Source: Marinimicrococcus sp033875255 | GTDB taxonomy: Bacteria; Pseudomonadota; Alphaproteobacteria; Geminicoccales; Geminicoccaceae | Direction of reading: 5' to 3' | Length of the DNA stretch: 64,000 bases | Assembly: GCA_033875255.1 (NCBI GenBank) | Contig: JAWZSN010000006.1 | Coordinates: forward strand, 62,001 to 126,000 | Shown here: positions 1 to 8,042 of the stretch, piece by piece | Numbering within the stretch: position 1 is the first letter of the stretch | Layout: every line of letters begins with the position of its first letter | Position numbers and translations under genes: made by a program | Notes under the pieces: model-generated | Told to the model about the DNA's origin: nothing | The model's database searches: none | What the model saw: the letters and a program-made list of their open reading frames with translations, nothing else

Positions 1-1084
1 CCCCCAGATGCCGGGTGCCGTAAAGCTCGGGCCAGAGCGCGTTGACGGTCGTCGACTGGGCGCTGTTGCCGCCTCCCATGAGCGCCATGGAGACGAACGC
101 CAGGAGCGGGCTGGAGGCGAAAGCCAGCAGCACGAGGGCCGCCACCTGGAACAGCGGCAGGAGCGGGAGCATGCGTGTCGCCCCGAGCCGGTCGACCATC
201 GCCCCTGCCACCAGCGAGCCGCCGACCGCCGCCAGCGCGTAGAAGGAGAACGAGCTTGCGAAAGTGGCGAGCGACCAGCCCTTCTCGCTCACCAGCACCA
301 CCTGGTGAAAGAACACGCCGGTGATGATGATCGCAGGCGCCAGCAGGCCGGGCAGCATCAGCCAGAAGCGCCCGTCGCGCAGCACCTGGGCACGCGACCA
401 GCCGGCGTCGGCGGCCGCGCCGGTCCCGCCTTGAGCGGCCTGCGGCGCCGCGAAGGAGCGCCCGAGCCAGAGCGCCAGCGGCGCCGCCGCCAGCAGCAGG
501 ACCAGCGCGAACAGCGCCCAGCCGGTGCGCCAGCCCAGCTCCAGGACCGCCACGCCCAAGGGCGGGAAGAGCATCTCGCCGGCGGCGACGCCCAGCGTCG
601 CGGCACCGACCGCCCGCCCCCGCTCGACGCTGAAGCGCCGGGCCAGGGTGGTCAGCGCGATGTGGACCATCATGCCCTGGCCGGACAGCCGCAGGAGATA
701 GAGGGCGAGGCCCAGCAGCACGACATGGTGCGAGAGTGCGAGCAGCAGCGTGCCCGCCGCGAGGCCGGCGATCGCCAGGAGAGCGCAGCGGCCTCCCGAC
801 CATCGGTCAACGACGCGGCCGAGTTGCACGAGGGTCAGGGCGCTGGCCAGCGTCGCCGCCGAGTAGACGCTACCGAACCCGCCGCTGGTGAGCCCGAAGG
901 CGGCGCGCAGCTCGGCGCCGAAGACGGCGATGAAGTAGGTCTGCCCGAAGCTCGCCACGAAGGTCAGGAACAGGCCGAAGCCGATCTCGCGCGGATGCTT
1001 GAGGAGGAGATTGAGGTAGGCGTGCAAGAAGACGTCCCGCGCTGTCGCGCCGCAGCTTCCCAAGGTGCCGCACGATAGCGGCAC
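1..1084 (-). CDS. MFS transporter, C-terminus outside window
   Basis: This is an inner-membrane major facilitator superfamily transporter; the substrate cannot be told from sequence. The minus-strand translation runs open to the window edge, so the C-terminus is missing. It shows about ten hydrophobic helices, starting around GQTYFIAVFG, with the usual Arg-rich cytoplasmic loop (LARRFSVERGRAVG) after the fourth helix and a long central loop rich in Ala and Gly. No ATG is available at the N-terminus. A GTG at 1084 and a TTG at 1027 are the in-frame candidates, and neither has a clear ribosome binding site, so the start is uncertain. It runs in the same direction as the downstream end of the nicotinate phosphoribosyltransferase gene but is probably a separate unit. 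Confidence 0.8.
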   Translation of the reverse strand, partial: MPLSCGTLGSCGATARDVFLHAYLNLLLKHPREIGFGLFLTFVASFGQTYFIAVFGAELRAAFGLTSGGFGSVYSAATLASALTLVQLGRVVDRWSGGRCALLAIAGLAAGTLLLALSHHVVLLGLALYLLRLSGQGMMVHIALTTLARRFSVERGRAVGAATLGVAAGEMLFPPLGVAVLELGWRTGWALFALVLLLAAAPLALWLGRSFAAPQAAQGGTGAAADAGWSRAQVLRDGRFWLMLPGLLAPAIIITGVFFHQVVLVSEKGWSLATFASSFSFYALAAVGGSLVAGAMVDRLGATRMLPLLPLFQVAALVLLAFASSPLLAFVSMALMGGGNSAQSTTVNALWPELYGTRHLG

Positions 1085-1139
1085 CGGCGGGCCGCGACCA
1101 GTCGTGCCGGCGCAGGCCCGTCCGGTGGCCGGAGCCTGG

Positions 1140-2504
1140 TCAGCCCGCCGCCAGCCGCCGGTCGACCGCCTCGGCAAGACGCCGCAGAGCCGGGGCGATG
1201 GCGACGGGGTAGGCCGTCGCCGCCTCCAGCGTGCGCAACGGCGCCGGCAGGGCGGCGAGCTGGCTGCGGGCGTGGACCCGGCTCTCCGCCAGCGCCGGCG
1301 GCGCGGCGAGGCGCCGACCCTCCCGCATCACCGGCACCAAAAGCGCCTCGCCGTCGCAAGGATCGTCCTCGAGCGTCACCGTGTCGCCGGCCATGCGGCC
1401 CTTCTCGAAGCGCCGCCACACCTGCTTGCGGCCCGGCCAGGTGGCCTTGCCCTCCGAGCGCTTGCGGCGAGCGATCCCGTCATACTCCATGAGCTTGTAG
1501 GCGCAGTCGAGCGAGGGCCGGTCGCCGGAGGTGGTGAGGCTGGTGCCGACGCCGAAGCCGTCGATCGGCGCGCCTGCCCGCAGGAGGCGCGCGACCTCGT
1601 TCTCGTCGAGACTGCCCGAGGCGAAGATCCTCACCGCCGCGAGCCCGCCCTCGTCGAGGATCCCGCGGACCGCGCGGGCATGCGCTGCCAGATCGCCGCT
1701 GTCGAGCCGGACGGCCTGGACCGGGGCGCCTTCGGCCGCGAGACGCGGTGCCAGCCGCACCACTTTCCGGGCGCCCTCCTCGGTATCGTAGGTATCGATC
1801 AGCAGGGTCACCTGGCGGGGCCGCGCCCGGGCGAAGCCGAGGAAGGCCTCCTCCTCGCTGCCATGCGCCTGGATGAAGGAATGGGCCATGGTGCCAAAGG
1901 CCGGCACGCCGAAACGCGCCTCGGCGAGCACCGTGGCGCTGCCGTCGAAGCCCGCGAGATAGGCCGCGCGCGCCGCCAGCAGCCCGGCCTCGGCCCCGTG
2001 CGCCCGGCGGAGCCCGAAATCGACGAGGGTATGCCCTTCGGCGGCCAGAACCATGCGCGCCGCCTTGCTGGCGATCATGGTCTGGAAGTGGAGGATGTTG
2101 ATGAGCCGGCTCTCGAAAAGCTGGGCCTGCGGCAAAGGCGCTGTCAGCCGCAGGATCGGCTCGTCGGGAAACACCAGCGTCCCCTCGGGCAAAGCCTCGA
2201 CGCTGCCGGTGAAGCGCAGCGCTGCCAGGGCTTCGAGGCAGGAGGCGCTGAACCGCCCGCCGGCCTCGAGCCAGGCGATCTCGTCCTCGCCGAAGCGCGC
2301 CGCCTCGAGAAACGTCACGGCCTGCTCGAGCCCCGCTGCCATGGCGAAATTGCGCTCTGGCGGCAGCTTGCGGACGAAGAACTCGAAGACCGCCTCGCCC
2401 TCCATGCCTGCCTCGAAATAGGCCTGGAACATGTTGAGCTCGTAGAGGTCGGTCAGGAGCAGCGAGGAGCCGGGCTCGCCGCCCTGTGCCCTTTGGTATG
2501 TCAT
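1140..2504 (-). CDS. pncB: Nicotinate phosphoribosyltransferase
   Basis: This cytosolic enzyme joins nicotinate to PRPP to form nicotinate mononucleotide, the salvage entry to NAD. The 454-residue protein begins with the family motif LTDLYELNM. It carries GTMAHSF around residues 204-210, whose His is the site phosphorylated in this family, followed by VRLDSGDLA and GFGVGTSLT of the phosphoribosyl-binding site. The ATG at 2504 is preferred over an upstream TTG at 2534 because GAGGCAGG lies directly before it. It is divergent from a VOC-family gene. nadE, which finishes the same pathway, lies far away at 51.8 kb. Confidence 0.93.
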   Translation of the reverse strand: MTYQRAQGGEPGSSLLLTDLYELNMFQAYFEAGMEGEAVFEFFVRKLPPERNFAMAAGLEQAVTFLEAARFGEDEIAWLEAGGRFSASCLEALAALRFTGSVEALPEGTLVFPDEPILRLTAPLPQAQLFESRLINILHFQTMIASKAARMVLAAEGHTLVDFGLRRAHGAEAGLLAARAAYLAGFDGSATVLAEARFGVPAFGTMAHSFIQAHGSEEEAFLGFARARPRQVTLLIDTYDTEEGARKVVRLAPRLAAEGAPVQAVRLDSGDLAAHARAVRGILDEGGLAAVRIFASGSLDENEVARLLRAGAPIDGFGVGTSLTTSGDRPSLDCAYKLMEYDGIARRKRSEGKATWPGRKQVWRRFEKGRMAGDTVTLEDDPCDGEALLVPVMREGRRLAAPPALAESRVHARSQLAALPAPLRTLEAATAYPVAIAPALRRLAEAVDRRLAAG

Positions 2505-2600
2505 CCTGCCTCGCCGATGCGATCGGTTGGCCAAGCTGCTAGCTTAGGGGTAATGGCGCTGCAGCGCCAAAGGCCGGGATGGCAGGGGGAGGCAAAGAGC

Positions 2601-2993
2601 ATGACGGTGACGAGGCTCGACCACGTCAATCTGCGGACCGCGGCCCTGGCGGAGATGATCGCCTGGTATGGCGAGGTGCTGGGGCTCGAGCCGGGGCCGC
2701 GGCCGCCTTTCCCGTTCGGCGGCGCCTGGCTCTATTGCGGCGGCCAGCCGGTGATCCATCTGGTGGAGGTCGAGCGGAAGGCCACGGCCGAGGACCCGGC
2801 CCTCGAGCATTTCGCTCTGGCCGCCTCCGGCCTCGACGCCTTTCTCGCGCGCCTGCGCGCCCGCGGCATCGCCTTTGACTGCCGCGAGGTGCCCGGCTTC
2901 GGCATCACCCAGGTCAATCTCTGGGACCCCGACGGCAACCATCTGCATGTGGACTTCGCGAGCGCCCCGGCTGGCGGCGGCGCACCCGGCTAG
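2601..2993 (+). CDS. Glyoxalase/VOC family protein
   Basis: This is a 130-residue vicinal oxygen chelate protein with two paired beta-alpha-beta-beta-beta units. The first metal ligand is probably His8 in LDHVNL, and the C-terminal motif GNHLHVDF fits the second module. Such proteins include glyoxalase I, fosfomycin-resistance enzymes and dioxygenases, and the specific reaction cannot be assigned. The ATG at 2601 follows a strong GGGGGAGG ribosome binding site. The same frame stays open far upstream, opposite pncB, but that part is antisense to a real gene and is not coding. It is divergent from pncB. Confidence 0.85.
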   Translation: MTVTRLDHVNLRTAALAEMIAWYGEVLGLEPGPRPPFPFGGAWLYCGGQPVIHLVEVERKATAEDPALEHFALAASGLDAFLARLRARGIAFDCREVPGFGITQVNLWDPDGNHLHVDFASAPAGGGAPG

Positions 2994-3010
2994 CTTCCGG
3001 GCCACTATCC

Positions 3011-3035
3011 GGAACCCGTCCGGGCGTTCCGGGTT
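3011..3035 (+). promoter_or_regulatory. Candidate EcfG-type general stress promoter
   Basis: GGAAC at 3011-3015 is followed after exactly 17 bases by GTT at 3033-3035. This matches the alphaproteobacterial general-stress sigma factor EcfG consensus (GGAAC, 16-17 bases, then CGTT or GTT), except that a G replaces the usual C before GTT. It lies about 60 bases before the start of the small unknown gene. About one chance match to eight fixed positions is expected in a GC-rich window of this size, so position and orientation are the main support. Confidence 0.4.
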
Positions 3036-3095
3036 ATGGGCGTAGTCGGGCCGCCGAGCATTGCCGTTCGGGCCGAAGGGATGGGAGAACGACGG

Positions 3096-3338
3096 ATGCT
3101 CAGCAACGGAGAAGCGCGCCTGCCGGGGCACCAGCTGGCGCTGGAAGAGACCTACGATTGCTGCCGCGCCGCAGGCCTGTCGCACAACGAGGCGCTGGGG
3201 ATCGCGCGCTCGGTGATCGAGGAGATCCCGGGGAGCCGCCCCGACCTTCCCGAGCGCCGCCTCGTGGGGCTCGCCGTCGAGCGGGCGCAGGCGATGCTCG
3301 CGAAGCGCCGCGGCGCCATCTCCCCGCAGCTGTGCTAG
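3096..3338 (+). CDS. Small conserved-looking hypothetical protein
   Basis: This 80-residue, soluble, helix-rich protein was not recognised. It has an acidic middle (ALEETYDCC, VIEEIPG), a pair of adjacent cysteines and a basic end. The amino acid balance is that of a real protein rather than a GC-rich shadow frame. The ATG at 3096 is chosen; an ATG at 3081 five codons upstream, preceded by GAAGGG, is equally possible. An EcfG-like promoter match lies just upstream and a strong hairpin follows the stop, so it appears to be a single-gene transcript that may be stress induced. Confidence 0.6.
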   Translation: MLSNGEARLPGHQLALEETYDCCRAAGLSHNEALGIARSVIEEIPGSRPDLPERRLVGLAVERAQAMLAKRRGAISPQLC

Positions 3339-3367
3339 CAGCAAGCGCGGCAGGCGCACACGAGAAA

Positions 3368-3398
3368 GGGGCCGGCTTGCGCCGGCCCCTCCTCTTTC
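3368..3398. terminator. Bidirectional intrinsic terminator
   Basis: A nine-base-pair GC stem (GGGGCCGGC with GCCGGCCCC) encloses a four-base loop, with TCCTCTTT on one side and, on the other strand, CCCCTTTCTC. It lies between the convergent small hypothetical gene and ilvC and can serve both. Confidence 0.75.
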
Positions 3399-3417
3399 GA
3401 CCTTCCGCGGGGAAGGA

Positions 3418-4437
3418 TCAGTTCTTGGTCTTGTCGACCAGCTTGCCCTGGCCGATGAACGGCATCATGCCGCGCAGCTTCTCGCCGACCGCCTCGATGC
3501 CGTGCTCGGCGTGGCGGGCGCGGATCGCCTTGAACTCGACCTGGCCGGCCTTGTTCTCGAGCACCCAGTCACGGGCGAAGCGGCCCTCCTGGATGTCCTG
3601 CAGGACCTTCTTCATCTCGGCCTTGGTGGCGTCGGTGATGATCCGCGGGCCGGTCTTGTAGTCGCCGTACTCGGCGGTGTTGCTGATCGAGTAGCGCATG
3701 TTGGCGAGGCCGCCCTCGTAGATGAGGTCGACGATCAACTTCACCTCGTGCAGGCACTCGAAATAGGCCATCTCGGGGGCGTAGCCGGCCTCGACGAGGG
3801 TCTCGTAGCCCGCCTGGATCAGCGCGCACAGGCCGCCGCACAGCACCACCTGCTCGCCGAAGAGATCGGTCTCGACCTCCTCCTTGAAGGTGGTCTCGAT
3901 GACGCCGGCCCGGCCGCCGCCGATGGCGGAGGCGTAGGAGAGGCCCAGGTCATGGGCGTTGCCCGAGGCGTCCTGGTGGATCGCCAGCAGGCAGGGCACG
4001 CCGGCACCGCGGGTGTACTCGGCGCGGACCAGATGGCCGGGGCCCTTGGGTGCGACCATCACCACGTCGAGGTCGGGGCGCGCCTCGATGAGCTTGAAGT
4101 GGATGTTGAGGCCGTGGGCGAACATCAAGGTCGCGCCCTGCTTCATGTTCGCGACCAGATCGTCCTTGTAGAGATCGGCCTGCAGCTCGTCGGGGACGAG
4201 GATCATCACCACGTCGGCCCACTGCGCCGCCTCGGCGGGGGTCATGCAGCGCATGCCGGCCGCCTCGACCTTCGGGCGGCTGGGCGAGCCCTCGCGCAGC
4301 GCCACGACCACGTCCTGAACGCCGCTGTCCTTGAGATTGTTCGAGTGGCCGAAGCCCTGGCTGCCGTAGCCGACCACGGCGACCTTCTTCGACTTGATCA
4401 GATTGAGATCGGCGTCGGTATCGTAGTAGACGCGCAT
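3418..4437 (-). CDS. ilvC: Ketol-acid reductoisomerase
   Basis: This enzyme converts acetolactate or acetohydroxybutyrate to the dihydroxy acid in valine, leucine and isoleucine synthesis, using Mg and NAD(P)H. At 339 residues it is a class I (short) enzyme. The Rossmann motif GYGSQG is at residues 23-28, and the following loop with Arg and two Ser residues (REGSPS) suggests NADPH preference. The C-terminal knotted domain carries DLFGEQ and ECLHE, which supply the Mg ligands. It is the last gene of the miaA-ilvI-ilvN-ilvC direction, 59 bases after ilvN, and ends at a strong terminator. Confidence 0.97.
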   Translation of the reverse strand: MRVYYDTDADLNLIKSKKVAVVGYGSQGFGHSNNLKDSGVQDVVVALREGSPSRPKVEAAGMRCMTPAEAAQWADVVMILVPDELQADLYKDDLVANMKQGATLMFAHGLNIHFKLIEARPDLDVVMVAPKGPGHLVRAEYTRGAGVPCLLAIHQDASGNAHDLGLSYASAIGGGRAGVIETTFKEEVETDLFGEQVVLCGGLCALIQAGYETLVEAGYAPEMAYFECLHEVKLIVDLIYEGGLANMRYSISNTAEYGDYKTGPRIITDATKAEMKKVLQDIQEGRFARDWVLENKAGQVEFKAIRARHAEHGIEAVGEKLRGMMPFIGQGKLVDKTKN

Positions 4438-4496
4438 CCGCGTGCTCCTGAAACGTTGTGGCGGCGGCGGCCGCCGGTTATCCGGGCGCTCTGGGC

Positions 4497-5009
4497 TCAG
4501 GCGCCGTTGCTGGCAAGAACCGTGCGGCCGCGGCCGATGGCCACGACGCCGGCCCGGCTGACCTCGACCGGCTCGACCAGGCTGATGAAGGCGTCGAGCT
4601 CGTCCGACGTGCCCGTCATCTCGAAGACGAAGCTCTCGGGCGAGCTGTCGACCAGCCGGGCATGCATGAAGTCGGCGATGCGCAGGGCGCGGACGAGCTG
4701 CTCGCGGTCGCCCAGGACCTTGACGAGCGCCAGCTCGCGCTCGACGTGCGGACCCTCGATGGTGAGGTCCTGGACGCGGTGCACGGGCACCAGCTTGCCG
4801 AGCAGCGCCTTGATCTGCTCGATGACGAGCTCGGTGCCGGTGGTGACGATGTTGATGCGCGACTGGCCGCGCACCTTGTCGACCTGGGCTACCGTCAGGC
4901 TCTCGATATTGTAGCCGCGGCCGGAGAACAGGCCGATGACCCGGGCCAGCACGCCCGGCTCATTGTCGACGAGCACCACGATGGTGTGGCGCCGCTCTTC
5001 TTCTGCCAT
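4497..5009 (-). CDS. ilvN: Acetolactate synthase small subunit
   Basis: This 170-residue regulatory subunit of acetohydroxyacid synthase binds valine and activates the large subunit. An N-terminal ACT domain spans roughly residues 7-80 (HTIVVLVDNEPGVLARV then GYNIESLTVA), and the family's C-terminal domain follows with the motif RADFMHARLVD-like (here RIADFMHARLVD). The start is the ATG at 5009 (MAEEERRHTI) preceded by CAGGGA, rather than the longer open frame. It lies 81 bases downstream of ilvI, so the two subunits are co-transcribed. Confidence 0.95.
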   Translation of the reverse strand: MAEEERRHTIVVLVDNEPGVLARVIGLFSGRGYNIESLTVAQVDKVRGQSRINIVTTGTELVIEQIKALLGKLVPVHRVQDLTIEGPHVERELALVKVLGDREQLVRALRIADFMHARLVDSSPESFVFEMTGTSDELDAFISLVEPVEVSRAGVVAIGRGRTVLASNGA

Positions 5010-5090
5010 GTCGGAGTTCCCTGGAGCTTGACCCTGGATGCACGACGGGCGCCGCACAGGCGCCCGTCGCTCCGCGCGAGGCGCGGTGGA

Positions 5091-6884
5091 TCAGACGAGT
5101 ACCATTCCTTCCTCGGAGATGGCCTCGTGCTGCCCCTCATCCTCGGGGCTCAGCTTGATCTCGTTGTGAGCAGCACCACCCGGGATCATCGGGTAGACGT
5201 TCTCCTCGCGGTCGACCACCACGTCGACCAGCACCGGCCCCTCGGTGGCGAGCGCCTTGGCGATCACCTGGTCGAGCTCCTCGACGGTGGTGGCGCGCAG
5301 CCCGGTCGCCCCGAACGCCTCGGCCAGCTTCACGAAGTCGGGGAGGCTTTCCATGTAGCTCGAGGCATGGCGCTGACCGTGGAAGAAGTCCTGCCACTGG
5401 CGGACCATGCCCATGTAGCTGTTGTTCAGGATGAAGGTCTTGACCGGCAGCCTGTACTGGATGGCGGTCGACATCTCCTGCATGTTCATGACCCACGAGG
5501 CGTCGCCCGAGATGCACAGCACCGTGGCTTCGGGATGCGCCATCTGCACGCCCAGCGCCGCCGGGAAGCCGTAGCCCATCGTGCCGAGGCCACCCGAGGT
5601 CAGCCAGCGCATCGGCTTTTCGAAGGTGAAATGCTGGGCCGCCCACATCTGGTGCTGGCCGACGTCGGTGGTGACGTAGACATCGCTCTCGCGGGTCGCC
5701 TCGTAGAGCCGGCGGATCGCGGTCTGCGGCTTGATGCCGGCGCCGTCCTGGCGGAAGCGCAGCGAGTCCTTCTTGCGCCACTCCTCGATCTGGGCCCACC
5801 AGGGCGCGACCTTGTCGCGGCTGACGCTGTTGGAGCGCCGCCGCCAGGCGGCCAGCAGCGCGCCTACCGCCTCGACCGCATCGGCGACGACCGAGACATC
5901 GACCGCGATGTTCTTGTTGATCGAGGAGGGATCGATGTCGATGTGGATCTTCTTGCTGCCCGGCGAGAACCCGTCGAGCCTGCCGGTCACGCGGTCGTCG
6001 AAGCGGGCGCCGATGCAGACCATGACGTCGCAATGATACATTGCGAGATTGGCCTCCAGGGTCCCGTGCATGCCGAGCATGCCCAGCGACTGCGGATCGC
6101 TGCCGGGATAGGCGCCCAGCCCCATGAGGGTCTGGGTGATCGGGTAGCCCGTCTCGCGCACCAGCTCGGTGAGCAGCGCGCAAGCCTCGTGGCCGGCATT
6201 GACCAGCCCGCCACCCACGTAGAAGACCGGCCGCTCGGCGCGGGCGATCATCTCGATCGCCTGCTCGATGCGCTCGGCATCGGGCTCGCGCCGCGGATGG
6301 TAGCTGCGGTGCCGGACCTCGTCCTTGCCCTGGTAGAGCGCCTTGCCCATCTGGATGTTCTTGGGCAGGTCGATGACCACCGGGCCAGGACGGCCCGAGC
6401 GGGCGACATGAAACGCCTCGTGCATCACTCGGGCAAGGTCCTCGGGACGCTTGACCAGATAATTGTGCTTGGTGCAAGGCCGCGTGATGCCGACCGTGTC
6501 CGCCTCCTGGAAGGCGTCGTTGCCGATCATGTGGGTCGGCACCTGGCCCGTCAGGCAGACGATCGGCACGCTGTCCATCAGCGCGTCGGTGAGGCCGGTC
6601 ACGGTGTTGGTGGCACCGGGACCCGAGGTCACCAGGACGACGCCGACCTTGCCGGTCGAGCGGGCATAGCCCTCGGCGGCATGGACCGCCGCCTGCTCGT
6701 GGCGGACCAGGACGTGGCGGATCTTGTCCTGCTGGAAGATGGCGTCGTAGAGCGGCAGCACGGCGCCGCCCGGGTAGCCGAAGATCGTGTCTACCCCCTG
6801 CTCGACCAGCGCGCGAAGTACGACCTGCGAGCCGGTCATCGACTGGGTGTCGACGGCGGCGGGCGCGAGCGTCGCGGCGGTCAT
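5091..6884 (-). CDS. ilvI: Acetolactate synthase large subunit
   Basis: This thiamine diphosphate enzyme condenses pyruvate with a second 2-ketoacid, the first common step to branched-chain amino acids. The 597-residue protein has the N-terminal pyrimidine-binding domain with catalytic Glu63 (VRHEQAAVH). A central FAD-binding domain follows, then the C-terminal ThDP domain, whose Mg motif reads GDASWVMNMQ and ends at ILNNSYMG. The ATG at 6884 sits eight bases after GGAG; the GTG at 6893 is less likely. The family paralogue could equally be called ilvB or ilvG. A sigma-70-like promoter lies at 6973-7001. Confidence 0.96.
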   Translation of the reverse strand: MTAATLAPAAVDTQSMTGSQVVLRALVEQGVDTIFGYPGGAVLPLYDAIFQQDKIRHVLVRHEQAAVHAAEGYARSTGKVGVVLVTSGPGATNTVTGLTDALMDSVPIVCLTGQVPTHMIGNDAFQEADTVGITRPCTKHNYLVKRPEDLARVMHEAFHVARSGRPGPVVIDLPKNIQMGKALYQGKDEVRHRSYHPRREPDAERIEQAIEMIARAERPVFYVGGGLVNAGHEACALLTELVRETGYPITQTLMGLGAYPGSDPQSLGMLGMHGTLEANLAMYHCDVMVCIGARFDDRVTGRLDGFSPGSKKIHIDIDPSSINKNIAVDVSVVADAVEAVGALLAAWRRRSNSVSRDKVAPWWAQIEEWRKKDSLRFRQDGAGIKPQTAIRRLYEATRESDVYVTTDVGQHQMWAAQHFTFEKPMRWLTSGGLGTMGYGFPAALGVQMAHPEATVLCISGDASWVMNMQEMSTAIQYRLPVKTFILNNSYMGMVRQWQDFFHGQRHASSYMESLPDFVKLAEAFGATGLRATTVEELDQVIAKALATEGPVLVDVVVDREENVYPMIPGGAAHNEIKLSPEDEGQHEAISEEGMVLV

Positions 6885-6972
6885 GGGGTGCACTCCATCA
6901 AATTGTCTCGACTACCGGGGCCATCATTGGCCGATCAGCCTGCGTTTCTCCCGGGTGGGCGCAGGGAGCTGG

Positions 6973-7001
6973 ACAGTAGAGAGCGACCATGGGCCGGTCA
7001 A
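6973..7001 (-). promoter_or_regulatory. Candidate promoter of ilvI-ilvN-ilvC
   Basis: Reading leftward, TTGACC (complement of 6996-7001) is followed after 17 bases by TACTGT (complement of 6973-6978). The -35 matches five of six consensus positions and the -10 is weak. It lies in the 177-base gap between miaA and ilvI, giving a leader of about 80 bases. No leader peptide rich in Ile, Val or Leu is visible in the transcript. Confidence 0.4.
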
Positions 7002-7061
7002 CAATCGCGGCGCCCTTAAGGAACCTTTCGCCGCAGGGCATCCATGAGCTTCTGGCAGGCC

Positions 7062-8009
7062 TCAGCCCTGCCCGGCCCCGGCCTCGGCGATCTGCACCAA
7101 AAGCGCGGCCGCCAGGGCCGGATCTTCGCCGACCGTCTCGAGGGCGCGAAGCTCGGGAAGCTGGTGGCGGAACCAGGTGCGCTGACGCTTGGCGTACTGG
7201 CGGATCTGGGCGTTGATCCGCTCGCGCGCGGTCCTCTCCTCGAGGCGGCCTTCCCGCAGGGCGAGGAGCTCGCGCAGCCCGTGCACCTTGGCGATCGGCT
7301 GGCGCGCGGCATCCGGGCAACGCTCGGCCAGGGCCGCCACCTCGTCGAGCACGCCGGCCTGGAGCATCGCCTCGAAGCGCGTCTCGATCCGCCGCGCCAC
7401 CAAAGCCGCGGGCGGCACGAGAGCGATGCTGGCGAGCACCGGCGGCAGCTCGAGCCGCTCGCGGCGGCCCTGGGCCTGCCAGTAGGCGAGCGAGCGGCCG
7501 GTCGCCTCGAGGATCTCGAGGGCGCGCAGGATGCGCTGCCGGTCGCCCGGCTCGAGCCGGGCGGCCATCACCGGGTCGCCGGCGCGCAGCCGCTCGTGGA
7601 GCAGTGCTGCCGGCACCCCCTCGCTTTCGGCGCGCAGCCTTTCGCGCAAGGCCGCCGGCACCGGCGGCATGGCCGCGATGCCGCGCAGCAAAGCGTGCAG
7701 GTAAAGGCCGGTGCCGCCGGTGAGGATGGCCGCCCGGCCGGTAGCGCGCAGCTCCTCGAGGACGGGCGCCACCAGCTCCAGCCAGCGGCCGGCCGAAGGC
7801 TGCTCGCGCGGACCCAGCACGCCATAGAGCCGGTGATGGGCGCGCGCCTCGTCGGCGGCCGAGGGGCGCGCGGTCAGGATCGGCAGGTCGGCGAAGAGCT
7901 GCTGGCTGTCGGCGTTGACGATCACCCCGCCGAGACGCTCGGCCAGCGCCAGGGCCAGCGCCGACTTGCCGCTGGCGGTGCTGCCACCTATGACGATCAG
8001 CGCCCCGAT
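7062..8009 (-). CDS. miaA: tRNA dimethylallyltransferase, start uncertain
   Basis: MiaA transfers a dimethylallyl group to A37 of tRNAs that read codons starting with U. The protein of about 315 residues has the P-loop GGSTASGKS near its start, then NADSQQLF, TGGTGLY and GDRQRILRALEI, and the C-terminal KRQRTWFR of the family. There is no ATG, GTG or TTG between the divergent serB start and the P-loop. The interval chosen begins at an ATC eight bases after AGGGGG. A CTG at 8000 is an alternative, and a TTG at 8096 inside serB would add a 29-residue extension. A non-standard start, or a sequence error, seems likely. Confidence 0.85.
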   Translation of the reverse strand: MGALIVIGGSTASGKSALALALAERLGGVIVNADSQQLFADLPILTARPSAADEARAHHRLYGVLGPREQPSAGRWLELVAPVLEELRATGRAAILTGGTGLYLHALLRGIAAMPPVPAALRERLRAESEGVPAALLHERLRAGDPVMAARLEPGDRQRILRALEILEATGRSLAYWQAQGRRERLELPPVLASIALVPPAALVARRIETRFEAMLQAGVLDEVAALAERCPDAARQPIAKVHGLRELLALREGRLEERTARERINAQIRQYAKRQRTWFRHQLPELRALETVGEDPALAAALLVQIAEAGAGQG

Positions 8010-8042
8010 GACCCCGTCCCCCTGCCTGCGAGCGATGTTTCG

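Noticed and set aside
2527..2554. TTGGCC with GGTAAT 16 bases later as a promoter for the VOC gene
   Set aside because: Both halves match poorly, so it was not listed as a feature.
6898..6990. Possible leader peptide for ilvI attenuation (from an ATG near 6990, ending just before ilvI)
   Set aside because: The ATG lies between the -35 and -10 of the proposed promoter, so it would not be in that transcript, and the peptide is not enriched in Ile, Leu or Val.
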